A stretch of DNA of 64,000 bases from Herbidospora solisilvae (GTDB lineage: Bacteria; Actinomycetota; Actinomycetes; Streptosporangiales; Streptosporangiaceae), in assembly GCF_009901565.1 (NCBI RefSeq), contig NZ_WXEW01000007.1:124001-188000 (forward strand), read 5' to 3'. How positions within the stretch are numbered: position 1 is the stretch's first letter; the number at the start of each line of letters is the position of its first letter. The notes beneath the pieces were generated by a model. The model did not search any database. It saw only the letters and a program-made list of their open reading frames with translations, and was not told where the DNA came from. The position numbers and the translations under genes were made by a program. Below are positions 1 through 7,169 of this stretch, in pieces.

Positions 1-275
1 GCCGCCGGTCCGGCGCTCTGGACCACGTCGAAGGTCCACACCTCCGCCTGGCCCTGCCCGTGCCCCTGCCCCGACCACCGCTGGAAGTCCTCCTCGCTGC
101 GCCAGCGCGTGTAGACCAGGTATCTGTCCGTCCCCTCGACCGGGCGCAGGAGTTCGAACCACTCGAAGCCGTCGGCCGTCTCCACCGTTCCGGCGCGGCC
201 GGCGAAGCGCCGTTCGAGGTCGTCGCGCATCTCCGCCGGGACGGTCAGGACGTTGATCTTCACTACCGATGCCAT
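1..275 (-). CDS. Antibiotic biosynthesis monooxygenase (ABM) domain protein, partial
   Basis: The reading frame starts at an ATG at 275 and runs off the left edge, so only the first 91 codons are visible. The protein begins MASVVKINVLTVP and continues with a ferredoxin-like ABM pattern: a Glu/Arg-rich helix (DDLERRFAGR), then a strand with WFELLRPVEGTDRYLVYTRW, then SEEDFQRW. This layout is typical of small heme-degrading or quinol monooxygenases of the ABM/IsdG type. A Gly/His/Gln run (GQGHGQGQ) follows near residue 78. It is divergent from the FAH-family gene with only 32 nt between start codons. The substrate cannot be told from sequence. Confidence 0.8.
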   Translation of the reverse strand, partial: MASVVKINVLTVPAEMRDDLERRFAGRAGTVETADGFEWFELLRPVEGTDRYLVYTRWRSEEDFQRWSGQGHGQGQAEVWTFDVVQSAGPA

Positions 276-295
276 GGCGCCACCTTACGAGGCAC

Positions 296-301
296 TAGCC
301 T
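296..301 (+). promoter_or_regulatory. Putative -10 element (TAGCCT) of a leaderless transcript
   Basis: TAGCCT lies 6 nt before the GTG at 308, with no ribosome binding site in between. In actinobacteria this spacing usually means that transcription starts at or next to the start codon. The -35 region would fall inside the 5' end of the divergent ABM gene. Confidence 0.45.
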
Positions 302-307
302 GGGACG

Positions 308-1078
308 GTGCGTATCGCGAGGTTCTCCACTGGTGGCGGGGTCGCCTTCGGTGTGGTCGAAGAGGGCGAGCAGGTGCTCGCGAGGATCGACGGGCATCCC
401 TTCGGCGGGGTGTCGCTGACGGGGGAGCGGTTCCCCGTCGCCGAGGTGCGCATGGTCGCGCCGATGTTGCCGTCCAAGGTCGTGGCGATCGGGCGCAACT
501 ACGCCGACCACGCCAGGGAGATGGGCAACGACGTGCCGGAAGAGCCGATGATCTTCCTGAAGCCGTCGACCTCGGTGATCGGGCACAACGAGCCGATCGC
601 CTACCCCGAGCACCTCACCCAGCACGTCGACTACGAGGGCGAGCTCGCCGTCGTCATCGGGCGGCTCTGCCGCGACGTGCCGGTCGAGCGGGCCAATGAC
701 GTCATCCTCGGTTACACCTGCGCCAACGACGTGACCGCCCGCGACCTGCAGAAGAAGGACGTCCAGTTCACCCGGGCCAAGGGGTTCGACACGTTCTGCC
801 CGCTCGGGCCGTGGATCGAGACCGACCTCGACGCGTCCGACCTCGCGCTCACCACGACGGTCAACGGCGAGTTGCGGCAGAGCGGGCGCACCTCCCAGCT
901 GATCTTCGACATCCCGGCGCTCATCGCCCACGTGAGCGCCGTCATGACCCTCCTGCCGGGTGACGTCATCCTCACCGGCACCCCCGCCGGCGTCGGGCCG
1001 GTCAAGCCCGGTGACGAGGTCTCCGTGGGCATCGAAGGCATTGGAACTCTCACCAACAGGGTTGTCTCTCGTGACTGA
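308..1078 (+). CDS. Fumarylacetoacetate hydrolase (FAH) family protein
   Basis: A 256-residue protein of the FAHD type, a metal-dependent fold that hydrolyses or decarboxylates 2-oxo acids such as acylpyruvates and hydroxymuconate products. The signature parts are present: DYEGE at 108-112 carrying acidic metal ligands, NDVTARDLQ at 140-148, [14 protein letters not shown] at 156-169, and a C-terminal [21 protein letters not shown] stretch split here only for naming. The start is a GTG with no Shine-Dalgarno, consistent with a leaderless mRNA. Its last 8 nt overlap the start of gltX, a linkage common in actinomycetes, so the two are probably co-transcribed. The exact substrate is unknown. Confidence 0.9.
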   Translation: MRIARFSTGGGVAFGVVEEGEQVLARIDGHPFGGVSLTGERFPVAEVRMVAPMLPSKVVAIGRNYADHAREMGNDVPEEPMIFLKPSTSVIGHNEPIAYPEHLTQHVDYEGELAVVIGRLCRDVPVERANDVILGYTCANDVTARDLQKKDVQFTRAKGFDTFCPLGPWIETDLDASDLALTTTVNGELRQSGRTSQLIFDIPALIAHVSAVMTLLPGDVILTGTPAGVGPVKPGDEVSVGIEGIGTLTNRVVSRD

Positions 1079-2438
1079 GGTACGTGTTCGCTTCGCGCCG
1101 TCCCCGACCGGCATGTTCCACGTGGGCGGCGCCCGGTCGGCCCTCTTCAACTGGGCCGTCGCCGAGCAGACCGGCGGCAGGTTCGTGCTCCGGATCGAGG
1201 ACACCGACGCCGCCCGCAACCGCCCCGAGTGGACCGAGGGCATCATCTCGGCGCTAGCGTGGATCGGCATCCACAGCGAGTCGCCGCTGTTCGAGGGGCC
1301 CTACTTCCAGTCGTCCTACGCCGACCAGCACCGCGAGACGGCCGCCCGCCTCTTCAAGGAGGGCCGCGCCTACCACTGCACGTGCACCCGCGACGACGTG
1401 AAGGCCCGCACGGGTTCGGAGCACAAGGGCTACGACGGTCACTGCCGCGACCGCGGCCTCACCGAGGGCGCGCTGCGCTTCCGCACCCCCGACACCGGCG
1501 TCACCGTGGTCGAAGACCTGGTCAGGGGCACGGTCGAGTTCCCCAACGACGCGATGGAAGACTTCGTGATCTCCCGCGCCGACGGCTCGCCGCTGTTCGT
1601 GCTGGCCAACGTGGTCGACGACGTCGAGATGCGCATCACCGAGGTCATCCGCGCCGAGGAGCACCTGTCGAACACGCCGAAGCAGCAGCTGCTGTGGGAG
1701 GCGCTCGGCCACACCCCGCCCGTGTGGGCGCACCTCCCGGTGATCGTCAACGAGAAGCGCCAGAAGTTGTCGAAGCGGCGCGACAAGGTGGCCCTGGAGT
1801 CCTACCGCGACGAGGGCTACCTGGCCGAGGCCATGGTCAACTACCTGATGCTGCTCGGCTGGGGCCCCGGCGACGACCGCGAGATCATGCCGTGGTCGGA
1901 GATGGCCCCCCTGTTCGACCTCCGCAACGTCAACCTGTCGTCGGCCTTCTTCGACGAGAAGAAGCTGCGCGCCTTCAACGGCGAGTACATCCGCAAGCTG
2001 ACCCTCGACGAGTTCGTCGAGCGCTGCGACCCGTTCCTCGACCCGTCGTGGGACCGGGCGACCTTCCGTAAGGTCGCCGAACTGGCGCAAACCCGCGTGG
2101 CGGTCCTGTCGGAGATCGCCCCCAACGTCGACTTCCTGTTCCTCGACGAGCCCGTCCACGACCAGCAGTCGTGGGACAAGGCCATGAAGGCGGGCGCGAC
2201 CGAGGTCCTGACCGGCTACGCCGCCCGCCTGGCCGGCGTCGACTGGACCCCCGACGCCCTGAAGACCGCCCTGGAGGAGGTCGGCGCCGAACACGGCCTC
2301 AAGCTGGGCAAGGCGCAGGCCCCGGTCCGCGTGGCGATCACCGGCCGCACGGTCGGCCTGCCGCTGTTCGAGTCGATCGAGGTCCTCGGCCGCGAGAAGT
2401 CGATCGAGCGCGTCAACGCGGCCCTGTCGAAGCTCTGA
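1071..2438 (+). CDS. gltX: Glutamate--tRNA ligase
   Basis: Class I aminoacyl-tRNA synthetase that charges tRNA-Glu with glutamate in the cytoplasm (455 aa). The GTG start at 1071 gives [14 protein letters not shown], the family N-terminus; longer upstream extensions would lie inside the FAH gene. The HIGH-type motif reads HVGG at 17-20 and the KMSKS-type motif reads KLSKR at 232-236. A Cys/His group (YHCTC followed by a later HC) resembles the zinc site of bacterial GluRS. Actinobacteria usually lack GlnRS, so this enzyme is likely non-discriminating and also loads tRNA-Gln for the amidotransferase; that is family knowledge. The cluster of tRNA-Gln and tRNA-Glu genes lies 3 kb downstream. Confidence 0.97.
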   Translation: MTEVRVRFAPSPTGMFHVGGARSALFNWAVAEQTGGRFVLRIEDTDAARNRPEWTEGIISALAWIGIHSESPLFEGPYFQSSYADQHRETAARLFKEGRAYHCTCTRDDVKARTGSEHKGYDGHCRDRGLTEGALRFRTPDTGVTVVEDLVRGTVEFPNDAMEDFVISRADGSPLFVLANVVDDVEMRITEVIRAEEHLSNTPKQQLLWEALGHTPPVWAHLPVIVNEKRQKLSKRRDKVALESYRDEGYLAEAMVNYLMLLGWGPGDDREIMPWSEMAPLFDLRNVNLSSAFFDEKKLRAFNGEYIRKLTLDEFVERCDPFLDPSWDRATFRKVAELAQTRVAVLSEIAPNVDFLFLDEPVHDQQSWDKAMKAGATEVLTGYAARLAGVDWTPDALKTALEEVGAEHGLKLGKAQAPVRVAITGRTVGLPLFESIEVLGREKSIERVNAALSKL

Positions 2439-2447
2439 CGTTCCATC

Positions 2448-2477
2448 GGCCGCCTGCCCCGGCAGGCGGCCGTTCTC
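2448..2477 (+). terminator. Hairpin terminator after gltX
   Basis: A 12-bp perfect stem (CGGCCGCCTGCC with GGCAGGCGGCCG) and a two-base centre, beginning 9 nt after the gltX stop and followed by TTCTC. It is GC-rich with a weak T tract, as is usual for actinobacterial terminators. Confidence 0.75.
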
Positions 2478-2652
2478 AGAAGCCTTTCCCGTTACGGCTC
2501 CGCCCACCCCGGCCCCGCCCGCCGCCTCCGCCTCTCGCCGCGACCGGCGCCGACCACCGGTTCCCGGCTCGCGCCGCGACGCGTACACCCCAGGGTTGGG
2601 GCCGGAAAAGACCAGGGTCCACAGGGCGTCACACGGCCCCCACACTGAGCGC

Positions 2653-3231
2653 ATGTCCCTAAGCGCGAAGATCTCCCGTGCGTTCATCGCCGTCACCGTC
2701 GCCGCCACGGTCGTGCTGGCCCCGGCCGGGCCGGCGTCCGCCGGGATCTGGCAACTCACCGACGGGTTCGAGCCCGGCACCAATCCGGAGTCCCGGTGGA
2801 CGCCCACGGTCGTCAACCAGTGCTGGGGGCCCTACTACACCGGCGGTCTCGGGCCGCCCCGCTCCGGCACCGGCTTCGCCCACTGGCGGGTGCTCTACCG
2901 GCCCGACTGGTGCGCGATCGGGCGCACCATCAGCCTCACGCCGTTCATCACCCGCCCGGGGCCCATCAGGTGCACCGCGGGCGTCTGGGCGCGGCTGCGC
3001 GGCCAGGGTCCCCAACTGAACGTCGAAGTGATCGATCCCGACACCTGGACGTACATCGCCCTGAAGACGGTGCCGTATCCCGGCTGGAGGGCCGACTACA
3101 CCCTCCACACGGTGAGCTGGACCGCGCAGCGCGCCGACGTCGTGCTGCGGTTCGCCATGGCGGCCACGGACAACGGGCCCTACGCCGCCGAGATCGAACT
3201 CGACGACGTCGTCGTGCAGTGCACCTACTGA
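2653..3231 (+). CDS. Secreted protein of unknown function
   Basis: A 192-residue protein with a clear Sec signal peptide: basic start MSLSAKISR, hydrophobic core AFIAVTVAATVVLA, and a likely cleavage after PASA around residue 30. The mature part is rich in Trp, Pro and Tyr and carries paired cysteines (QCW, DWCAIG, IRCTAG, VQCTY), suggesting disulfides. It looks like a small all-beta, carbohydrate-binding-module-like domain (WQLTDGFEPG at the start, then repeated W/Y strands), but I cannot name a family. The ATG at 2653 was chosen because it places the signal peptide at the N-terminus; an in-frame upstream start would add 19 unrelated residues. Confidence 0.75.
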   Translation: MSLSAKISRAFIAVTVAATVVLAPAGPASAGIWQLTDGFEPGTNPESRWTPTVVNQCWGPYYTGGLGPPRSGTGFAHWRVLYRPDWCAIGRTISLTPFITRPGPIRCTAGVWARLRGQGPQLNVEVIDPDTWTYIALKTVPYPGWRADYTLHTVSWTAQRADVVLRFAMAATDNGPYAAEIELDDVVVQCTY

Positions 3232-3234
3232 CGG

Positions 3235-5205
3235 TCAGAGGAGCCCGCGCCTTTCCAGCAGCGGTTCGATGCGCGGATCGCGGCCGCGGAAGGCGCGGAA
3301 GGCCTCCATCGGGTCGGCGCTGCCGCCCTTGGACAACAACCGCGACCGGAAGACGTCGCCGTTCTCCCGGGTCAGCCCGCCGTTCTCGGTGAACCAGTCG
3401 ACCGTGTCGGCGTCGAGGACCTCGCTCCAGATGTAGGAGTAGTAGCCCGCCGCGTATCCGCTGGCCCAGATGTGCGCGAAGTAGGTGCTCCGGTAGCGCG
3501 GCGGCACCGCCGGCAGGTCGAGCCCCGCGCCGCGCAGGGCCGCCACCTCGAACGTCTCGGCGTCGCCGCCCTCGTAGTCGGTGTGCCAGGCCCAGTCGAG
3601 CAGGGTGGCGGCCAGGTATTCGACCGTCGCGAAGCCCTGGTTGAACTTCTGCGCCTCCAGCATCCGGTCGACCAGCTCGCCCGGCATCGGCTCGCCGGTC
3701 TCGTGGTGCCGGGCGTAGTTGGCCAGGATCTCCGGATGGGTCGCCCACATCTCGTTGACCTGGGACGGGTACTCGACGAAGTCGCGCGGCACCGACGTGC
3801 CGGAGAAGCGGGGGAAGCGCACGTCGGAGAACAGGCCGTGCAGGGCGTGACCGAACTCGTGGAACATCGTGTTGACCTCGTCGAAGGTCATCAGGGTCGG
3901 CTCGCCCTTGACGATGTTGAGGTTGTTGACCACGACCGGGCGGTGACCCGTCAGGCCCGACTGGTGGACGAGGCTGTTCATCCACGCCCCGCCGCGCTTG
4001 GACGCCCGCGCGTGGAAGTCGCCCAGGAACAGGCCCAGCGGGGAGCCGTCTTCGTTGGCGACCTCCCAGACCCGCACGTCGGGGTGGTAACCGATCAGGT
4101 CGGGGCGCTCGGTGAACGACAGGCCGTAGAGGCGGTGGGCGGCGTGGAAGACGCCGTCGACCAGGACGCGGTTGAGCTCGAAGTAGGGCCGCATGGCGGC
4201 GCTGTCGATGTCGTAGCGGGCCTGGCGCACCTTCTCGGCGTAGAACGCCCAGTCCCAGGCCTCGATCGGGAAGCCCGCCTGCTCCTCCAGGGCCTCCTGC
4301 TCGCGGCGGGCGTTGGCGACGGCGGGGGTGACGAGCTTGTCGAGCATCTCGGTCACCGCGCCGGTGGTGCCGGCGGTCTGGTCGGCCAGGACGAACTCGG
4401 CGTGGTTGCGGTAACCGAGCAGGTTGGCCCGTTCGCGGCGGAGCCGGGCGATGCGGGTGATCAGGTCGGCGTTGGCGGCGCCCCGGCCCGTGGAGGCGCG
4501 GTGGACGCGCTCGCGCAGCGACCGGTCGGTCAGCGACGACAACGCGGGCTGGCCGGTCGGCAGGACCAGGGTGATCAGGTACTTCCCGTCGAGCCCCCGC
4601 TGGCCGGCGGTCTCGCGCAGCCCGGCGATCTCGTCGGCGGAAAGGCCGTCGAGGGCCGACGCGTCGTCGACGGCGACCGCGCGCTCGTTGGTGTCGGCGA
4701 GCAGGTTCTGCTGGAAGGAGGTGGCCAGGCCGGACAGCTCCTCGTTGATCGCGCGGAGCCGGGCCTGCTGGCCCTCGTCGAGCTCGGCCCCGGCGCGTAC
4801 GAAGTCGGTGAGGTAGCGCTGGAGCAGCCACTGCTCCTCCGGCACGTCGGTCCGCACGGCCTTGAGCCGCGCGTAGAGCGCCGCGTTGAGGTGGATGGAG
4901 TCGCCGTGGGCGGCCAGCTTGGGCGTGATCTCCTTCTGGATCTCCTGGATGCCGGGGGTGGTGTCGCTGCCCGCCTGGTTGAAGAAGACGATGGAGACCC
5001 GCTGGAGCGTCTCGCCGGCCCGTTCGAGCGCCTCGACCGTGTTCGCGAAGGTCGCGGGGGCCGGATCGGACGCGATGGCGTCGACTTCGGCGAGGTGCTC
5101 GGCCATGCCCCGTTCGAACGCCGGAACGTAGTGCTCCTCCCTGATCTCCGCGAACGGCGGCAGCCGATAGGGGAGGTTGCTGGGCGTGAGGAACGGGTTG
5201 GTCAT
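3235..5205 (-). CDS. M3 family metallopeptidase (oligopeptidase / dipeptidyl carboxypeptidase, Dcp-like)
   Basis: A 656-residue cytoplasmic zinc peptidase of the thimet oligopeptidase family, which trims short peptides. The HExxH zinc motif reads HEFGH at 449-453, within HEFGHALHGLFSDV; a downstream acidic residue in RDFVEYPSQ supplies the third ligand. The N-terminus (NPFLTPSNLPYRLPPF) and the run AATLLDWAWH near the C-terminus match Dcp enzymes. No signal peptide is seen. It is convergent with the secreted-protein gene, with only 3 nt between stop codons. It is monocistronic, with its promoter expected in the 147-nt gap before the tRNA cluster. Confidence 0.93.
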   Translation of the reverse strand: MTNPFLTPSNLPYRLPPFAEIREEHYVPAFERGMAEHLAEVDAIASDPAPATFANTVEALERAGETLQRVSIVFFNQAGSDTTPGIQEIQKEITPKLAAHGDSIHLNAALYARLKAVRTDVPEEQWLLQRYLTDFVRAGAELDEGQQARLRAINEELSGLATSFQQNLLADTNERAVAVDDASALDGLSADEIAGLRETAGQRGLDGKYLITLVLPTGQPALSSLTDRSLRERVHRASTGRGAANADLITRIARLRRERANLLGYRNHAEFVLADQTAGTTGAVTEMLDKLVTPAVANARREQEALEEQAGFPIEAWDWAFYAEKVRQARYDIDSAAMRPYFELNRVLVDGVFHAAHRLYGLSFTERPDLIGYHPDVRVWEVANEDGSPLGLFLGDFHARASKRGGAWMNSLVHQSGLTGHRPVVVNNLNIVKGEPTLMTFDEVNTMFHEFGHALHGLFSDVRFPRFSGTSVPRDFVEYPSQVNEMWATHPEILANYARHHETGEPMPGELVDRMLEAQKFNQGFATVEYLAATLLDWAWHTDYEGGDAETFEVAALRGAGLDLPAVPPRYRSTYFAHIWASGYAAGYYSYIWSEVLDADTVDWFTENGGLTRENGDVFRSRLLSKGGSADPMEAFRAFRGRDPRIEPLLERRGLL

Positions 5206-5278
5206 CGGCCGGACTCCTTCGCGAATCGGGACTTTCAGCTTGTCACACCGGTCATCGGCGAGGCGATCGGCTTTCGTT

Positions 5279-5308
5279 TTGGCAGTGGGCCCGGAGCTGG
5301 GCTATTCT
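5279..5308 (+). promoter_or_regulatory. Putative promoter of the tRNA cluster
   Basis: TTGGCA (5279-5284) and TATTCT (5303-5308) are separated by 18 nt and lie about 45 nt upstream of the tRNA-Gln gene. They match the housekeeping sigma consensus well for a GC-rich genome. Confidence 0.6.
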
Positions 5309-5352
5309 TTCGGAGTCGCGAGCGATAGCCCCCCGGGGAACAAGTTCGCTGA

Positions 5353-5424
5353 TGGGGTATGGTGTAATTGGCAACACGACTGATTCTGGTTCAGTTATTC
5401 TAGGTTCGAGTCCTGGTACCCCAG
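5353..5424 (+). tRNA. tRNA-Gln (anticodon CTG)
   Basis: A full cloverleaf can be drawn: acceptor TGGGGTA/TACCCCA, anticodon stem ACTGA/TCAGT closing loop TTCTGGT with anticodon CTG at the centre, and T-arm GGTTCGAGTCC. The discriminator base is G and CCA is not encoded in the gene. Confidence 0.95.
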
Positions 5425-5442
5425 CGCACGCAGTGCAGCTTT

Positions 5443-5515
5443 GCTCCCGTCGTCTAGTGGCCTAGGACGCCGCCCTCTCAAGGCGGTAACGGCGGTTCGA
5501 ATCCGCTCGGGAGTA
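5443..5515 (+). tRNA. tRNA-Glu (anticodon CTC), copy 1
   Basis: Acceptor GCTCCCG/CGGGAGT (with a G:U closing pair), D-arm GTCTAGTGGCCTAGGAC, anticodon stem CCGCC/GGCGG with loop CTCTCAA (anticodon CTC), T-loop TTCGAAT, discriminator A. It lies 18 nt after tRNA-Gln, so the transcript is probably shared. Confidence 0.95.
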
Positions 5516-5547
5516 CGAGAATTTCCCCTCTCACCAGCAGTTTGTAT

Positions 5548-5620
5548 GGCTCCGTCGTCTAGTGGCCTAGGACGCCGCCCTCTCAAGGCGGTAGCGGCGG
5601 TTCGAATCCGCTCGGGGCTA
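5548..5620 (+). tRNA. tRNA-Glu (anticodon CTC), copy 2
   Basis: Almost identical to copy 1 from the D-arm through the T-arm, but with a different acceptor stem (GGCTCCG/CGGGGCT, with G:U pairs) and one change in the variable region. The 32-nt spacing and near identity indicate a tandem duplication. A second copy of an anticodon is common in fast tRNA supply, but here the acceptor has diverged. Confidence 0.94.
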
Positions 5621-5627
5621 CCTTGAA

Positions 5628-5658
5628 GCGGGCTCCCTCCCCGGGAGTCCGCTTTTTT
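5628..5658 (+). terminator. Rho-independent terminator of the tRNA cluster
   Basis: Ten-base-pair stem (GCGGGCTCCC with GGGAGTCCGC, one G:U) with a five-base loop, followed directly by six T residues (5653-5658). It begins 8 nt after the second tRNA-Glu and is the clearest T-tailed terminator in the window. Confidence 0.9.
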
Positions 5659-5659
5659 G

Positions 5660-5693
5660 TTGCCCTCAGATTGGATAGTGCTACTATCGATAC
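5660..5693 (+). promoter_or_regulatory. Leaderless promoter with an overlapping palindromic operator
   Basis: A -35-like TTGCCC (5660-5665) and a -10-like TACTAT (5682-5687) are 16 nt apart, and the ATG at 5694 sits 6 nt after the -10, so the mRNA should be leaderless. A perfect inverted repeat, GATAGT-GCT-ACTATC (5674-5688), covers the -10. This arrangement suits a repressor that blocks polymerase. The regulator is not identifiable from here. Confidence 0.6.
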
Positions 5694-6629
5694 ATGAGCT
5701 ATCTACTGGTTGACGGACGTGAAGAGATCATCGCCGGGGCCGTGGTGCCTCACGGCGTGCCACTGATGGGCTGGGAGCGCAAGCCCCATGGGTGGTGCCG
5801 GGGAGACGCCTGCATCCCGTCGTTCCGCGCCGCCGCGGCCGAATCGGCCGAGGGTGTCGACGTGGTCACGTTCGCCGAGCTGCTCGGACGTCCCGTGGTG
5901 ACGGGCGAGGGGGTCATCGCGGTCGGCGAGCCCGTCGTGGCCGATCTGGGCGTCGCGCCCGACTTCACCCTCGACGGGTTCACCCTGTCGTCGCTGCGGG
6001 GGAGGAAGGTCGTCCTGGTCTTCTGGGCGTCGTGGTGCGGGTGCCGCTACGACCTGCCCGCCTGGCTGGCCCTCGGCGACGAGCTGCCCGTCGAGATCGT
6101 GCCGATCTCCCTCGACCGTGACCGCGCCGACGCCGCAGCCTGGCACGACGGGCCCGTCGACGCCGAGGGTGTCGTGGCCGAGCTCTACAACGTCGTCAAC
6201 GTGCCCACCGTTGTCTGGATCGACGAGGAGGGCCGCGTCGCCCGCCCGCAGGACACCATGACCGCCACCGACACCTTCCGCTCCATGAACGGCCTCTCGT
6301 CGGAGGCCGCCGTCGCGGCGCTGCGCCACTGGGCGCTGACCGGCGAGTCGGGCGCCTCGGGCCAGAGCCTGCGCCGGGCCACCGACGAGGAGCGCGCCGC
6401 CCGCCTGCACGCCCGGATCGCCGCCTGGGCCTTCCGCGAGGGCCGCCCCGGCCAAGCCCGCCGCCATCTGGCGGTAGCGGCCGAGCTGGCCCCCCACGAC
6501 GTGGCAATCAGGCGCGGTCTGATGCCGCTCGACGGGATCGACCCGTTCGGCGAGGCCTACTTCGCCCTCAAGGGTGAACTGGAGGGCGCGGGCATCGCGA
6601 TCTACCGCCCGCTCCCCGACTGGTCGTGA
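5694..6629 (+). CDS. Thioredoxin-fold (TlpA/AhpC-TSA-like) protein with an atypical CxC motif
   Basis: A 311-residue protein in three parts: an N-terminal segment with its own Cys pair (GWCRGDACIP, about residues 32-42), a central thioredoxin-like domain, and a C-terminal helical tail resembling a TPR helix pair (EERAARLHARIAAWAFREGRPGQARRH split for description). The redox site reads FWASWCGCRYDLP, with Cys115 and Cys117: one residue shorter than the usual CxxC of TlpA/ResA. No signal peptide is visible, so a cytoplasmic role is likely. There is no ribosome binding site; the palindromic promoter directly upstream points to regulated leaderless expression. Function as a thiol-disulfide protein is inferred only from the fold. 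Confidence 0.72.
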   Translation: MSYLLVDGREEIIAGAVVPHGVPLMGWERKPHGWCRGDACIPSFRAAAAESAEGVDVVTFAELLGRPVVTGEGVIAVGEPVVADLGVAPDFTLDGFTLSSLRGRKVVLVFWASWCGCRYDLPAWLALGDELPVEIVPISLDRDRADAAAWHDGPVDAEGVVAELYNVVNVPTVVWIDEEGRVARPQDTMTATDTFRSMNGLSSEAAVAALRHWALTGESGASGQSLRRATDEERAARLHARIAAWAFREGRPGQARRHLAVAAELAPHDVAIRRGLMPLDGIDPFGEAYFALKGELEGAGIAIYRPLPDWS

Positions 6630-6670
6630 GGATTTGCCTCCGGCCACGCCTGGGTTCCAAAATTAGACCC

Positions 6671-7168
6671 ATGACGACCACGATGCAGAGCCGGACCCAC
6701 TCCTGGGCGCCCCCGACCATCCCCGCCGACGTCGCTGAGATGTCCGGCCTGGAGTTCCTCCAGGCCATGCTCGACGGGAAGATCCCGGCGCCGCCCATCG
6801 CGGGGACCCTGGGCTTCACCATGCTCAAGGTGGAGAAGGGGCTGGCCCTGTTCGAGGGGGAGACGGGCGAGCATCAGTACAACCCGATGGGCACCGTCCA
6901 CGGCGGCTACTTCGCCACCCTGCTCGACTCGGCGCTCGGGTGCGCGATCATGACCGCCCTGCCGGCGGGGCGGGCGTACACGACCGTGCAGCTCAACGTG
7001 AACATGATCAGGCCCGCGTTCGCGCACACCGGGCCGCTGCGGTGTGAGGCCAGGACCCTGCACGTCGGCCGGACCACCGCCACCGCCGAGGGGTCGCTCG
7101 TGGGCGTGAACGACGGCAAGCTCTACGCCCACGGCACCACGACCTGCGCGGTCTTCCCCCTGGGGTAG
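6671..7168 (+). CDS. PaaI family acyl-CoA thioesterase (hotdog fold)
   Basis: A 165-residue hotdog-fold protein. The signature is HQYNPMGTVHGGYFATLLDSA read in parts: the PMGTVHGG helix-capping loop and the acidic residue in LLDSA, which together form the PaaI-type active site that cleaves acyl- or phenylacyl-CoA thioesters. The N-terminal segment MTTTMQSRTHSW precedes the fold. The ATG at 6671 was preferred over an in-frame upstream start (6626) because it follows an AT-rich AAAATT box by 6 nt, suggesting leaderless expression. It lies 41 nt after the redoxin gene and is convergent with the acidic protein gene (1 nt between them). Confidence 0.85.
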   Translation: MTTTMQSRTHSWAPPTIPADVAEMSGLEFLQAMLDGKIPAPPIAGTLGFTMLKVEKGLALFEGETGEHQYNPMGTVHGGYFATLLDSALGCAIMTALPAGRAYTTVQLNVNMIRPAFAHTGPLRCEARTLHVGRTTATAEGSLVGVNDGKLYAHGTTTCAVFPLG

Positions 7169-7169
7169 G

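Noticed and set aside
5443-5620. Near-identical repeats read as a CRISPR fragment
   Set aside because: They fold as tRNA-Glu genes with a T-loop and anticodon, and only two copies exist.
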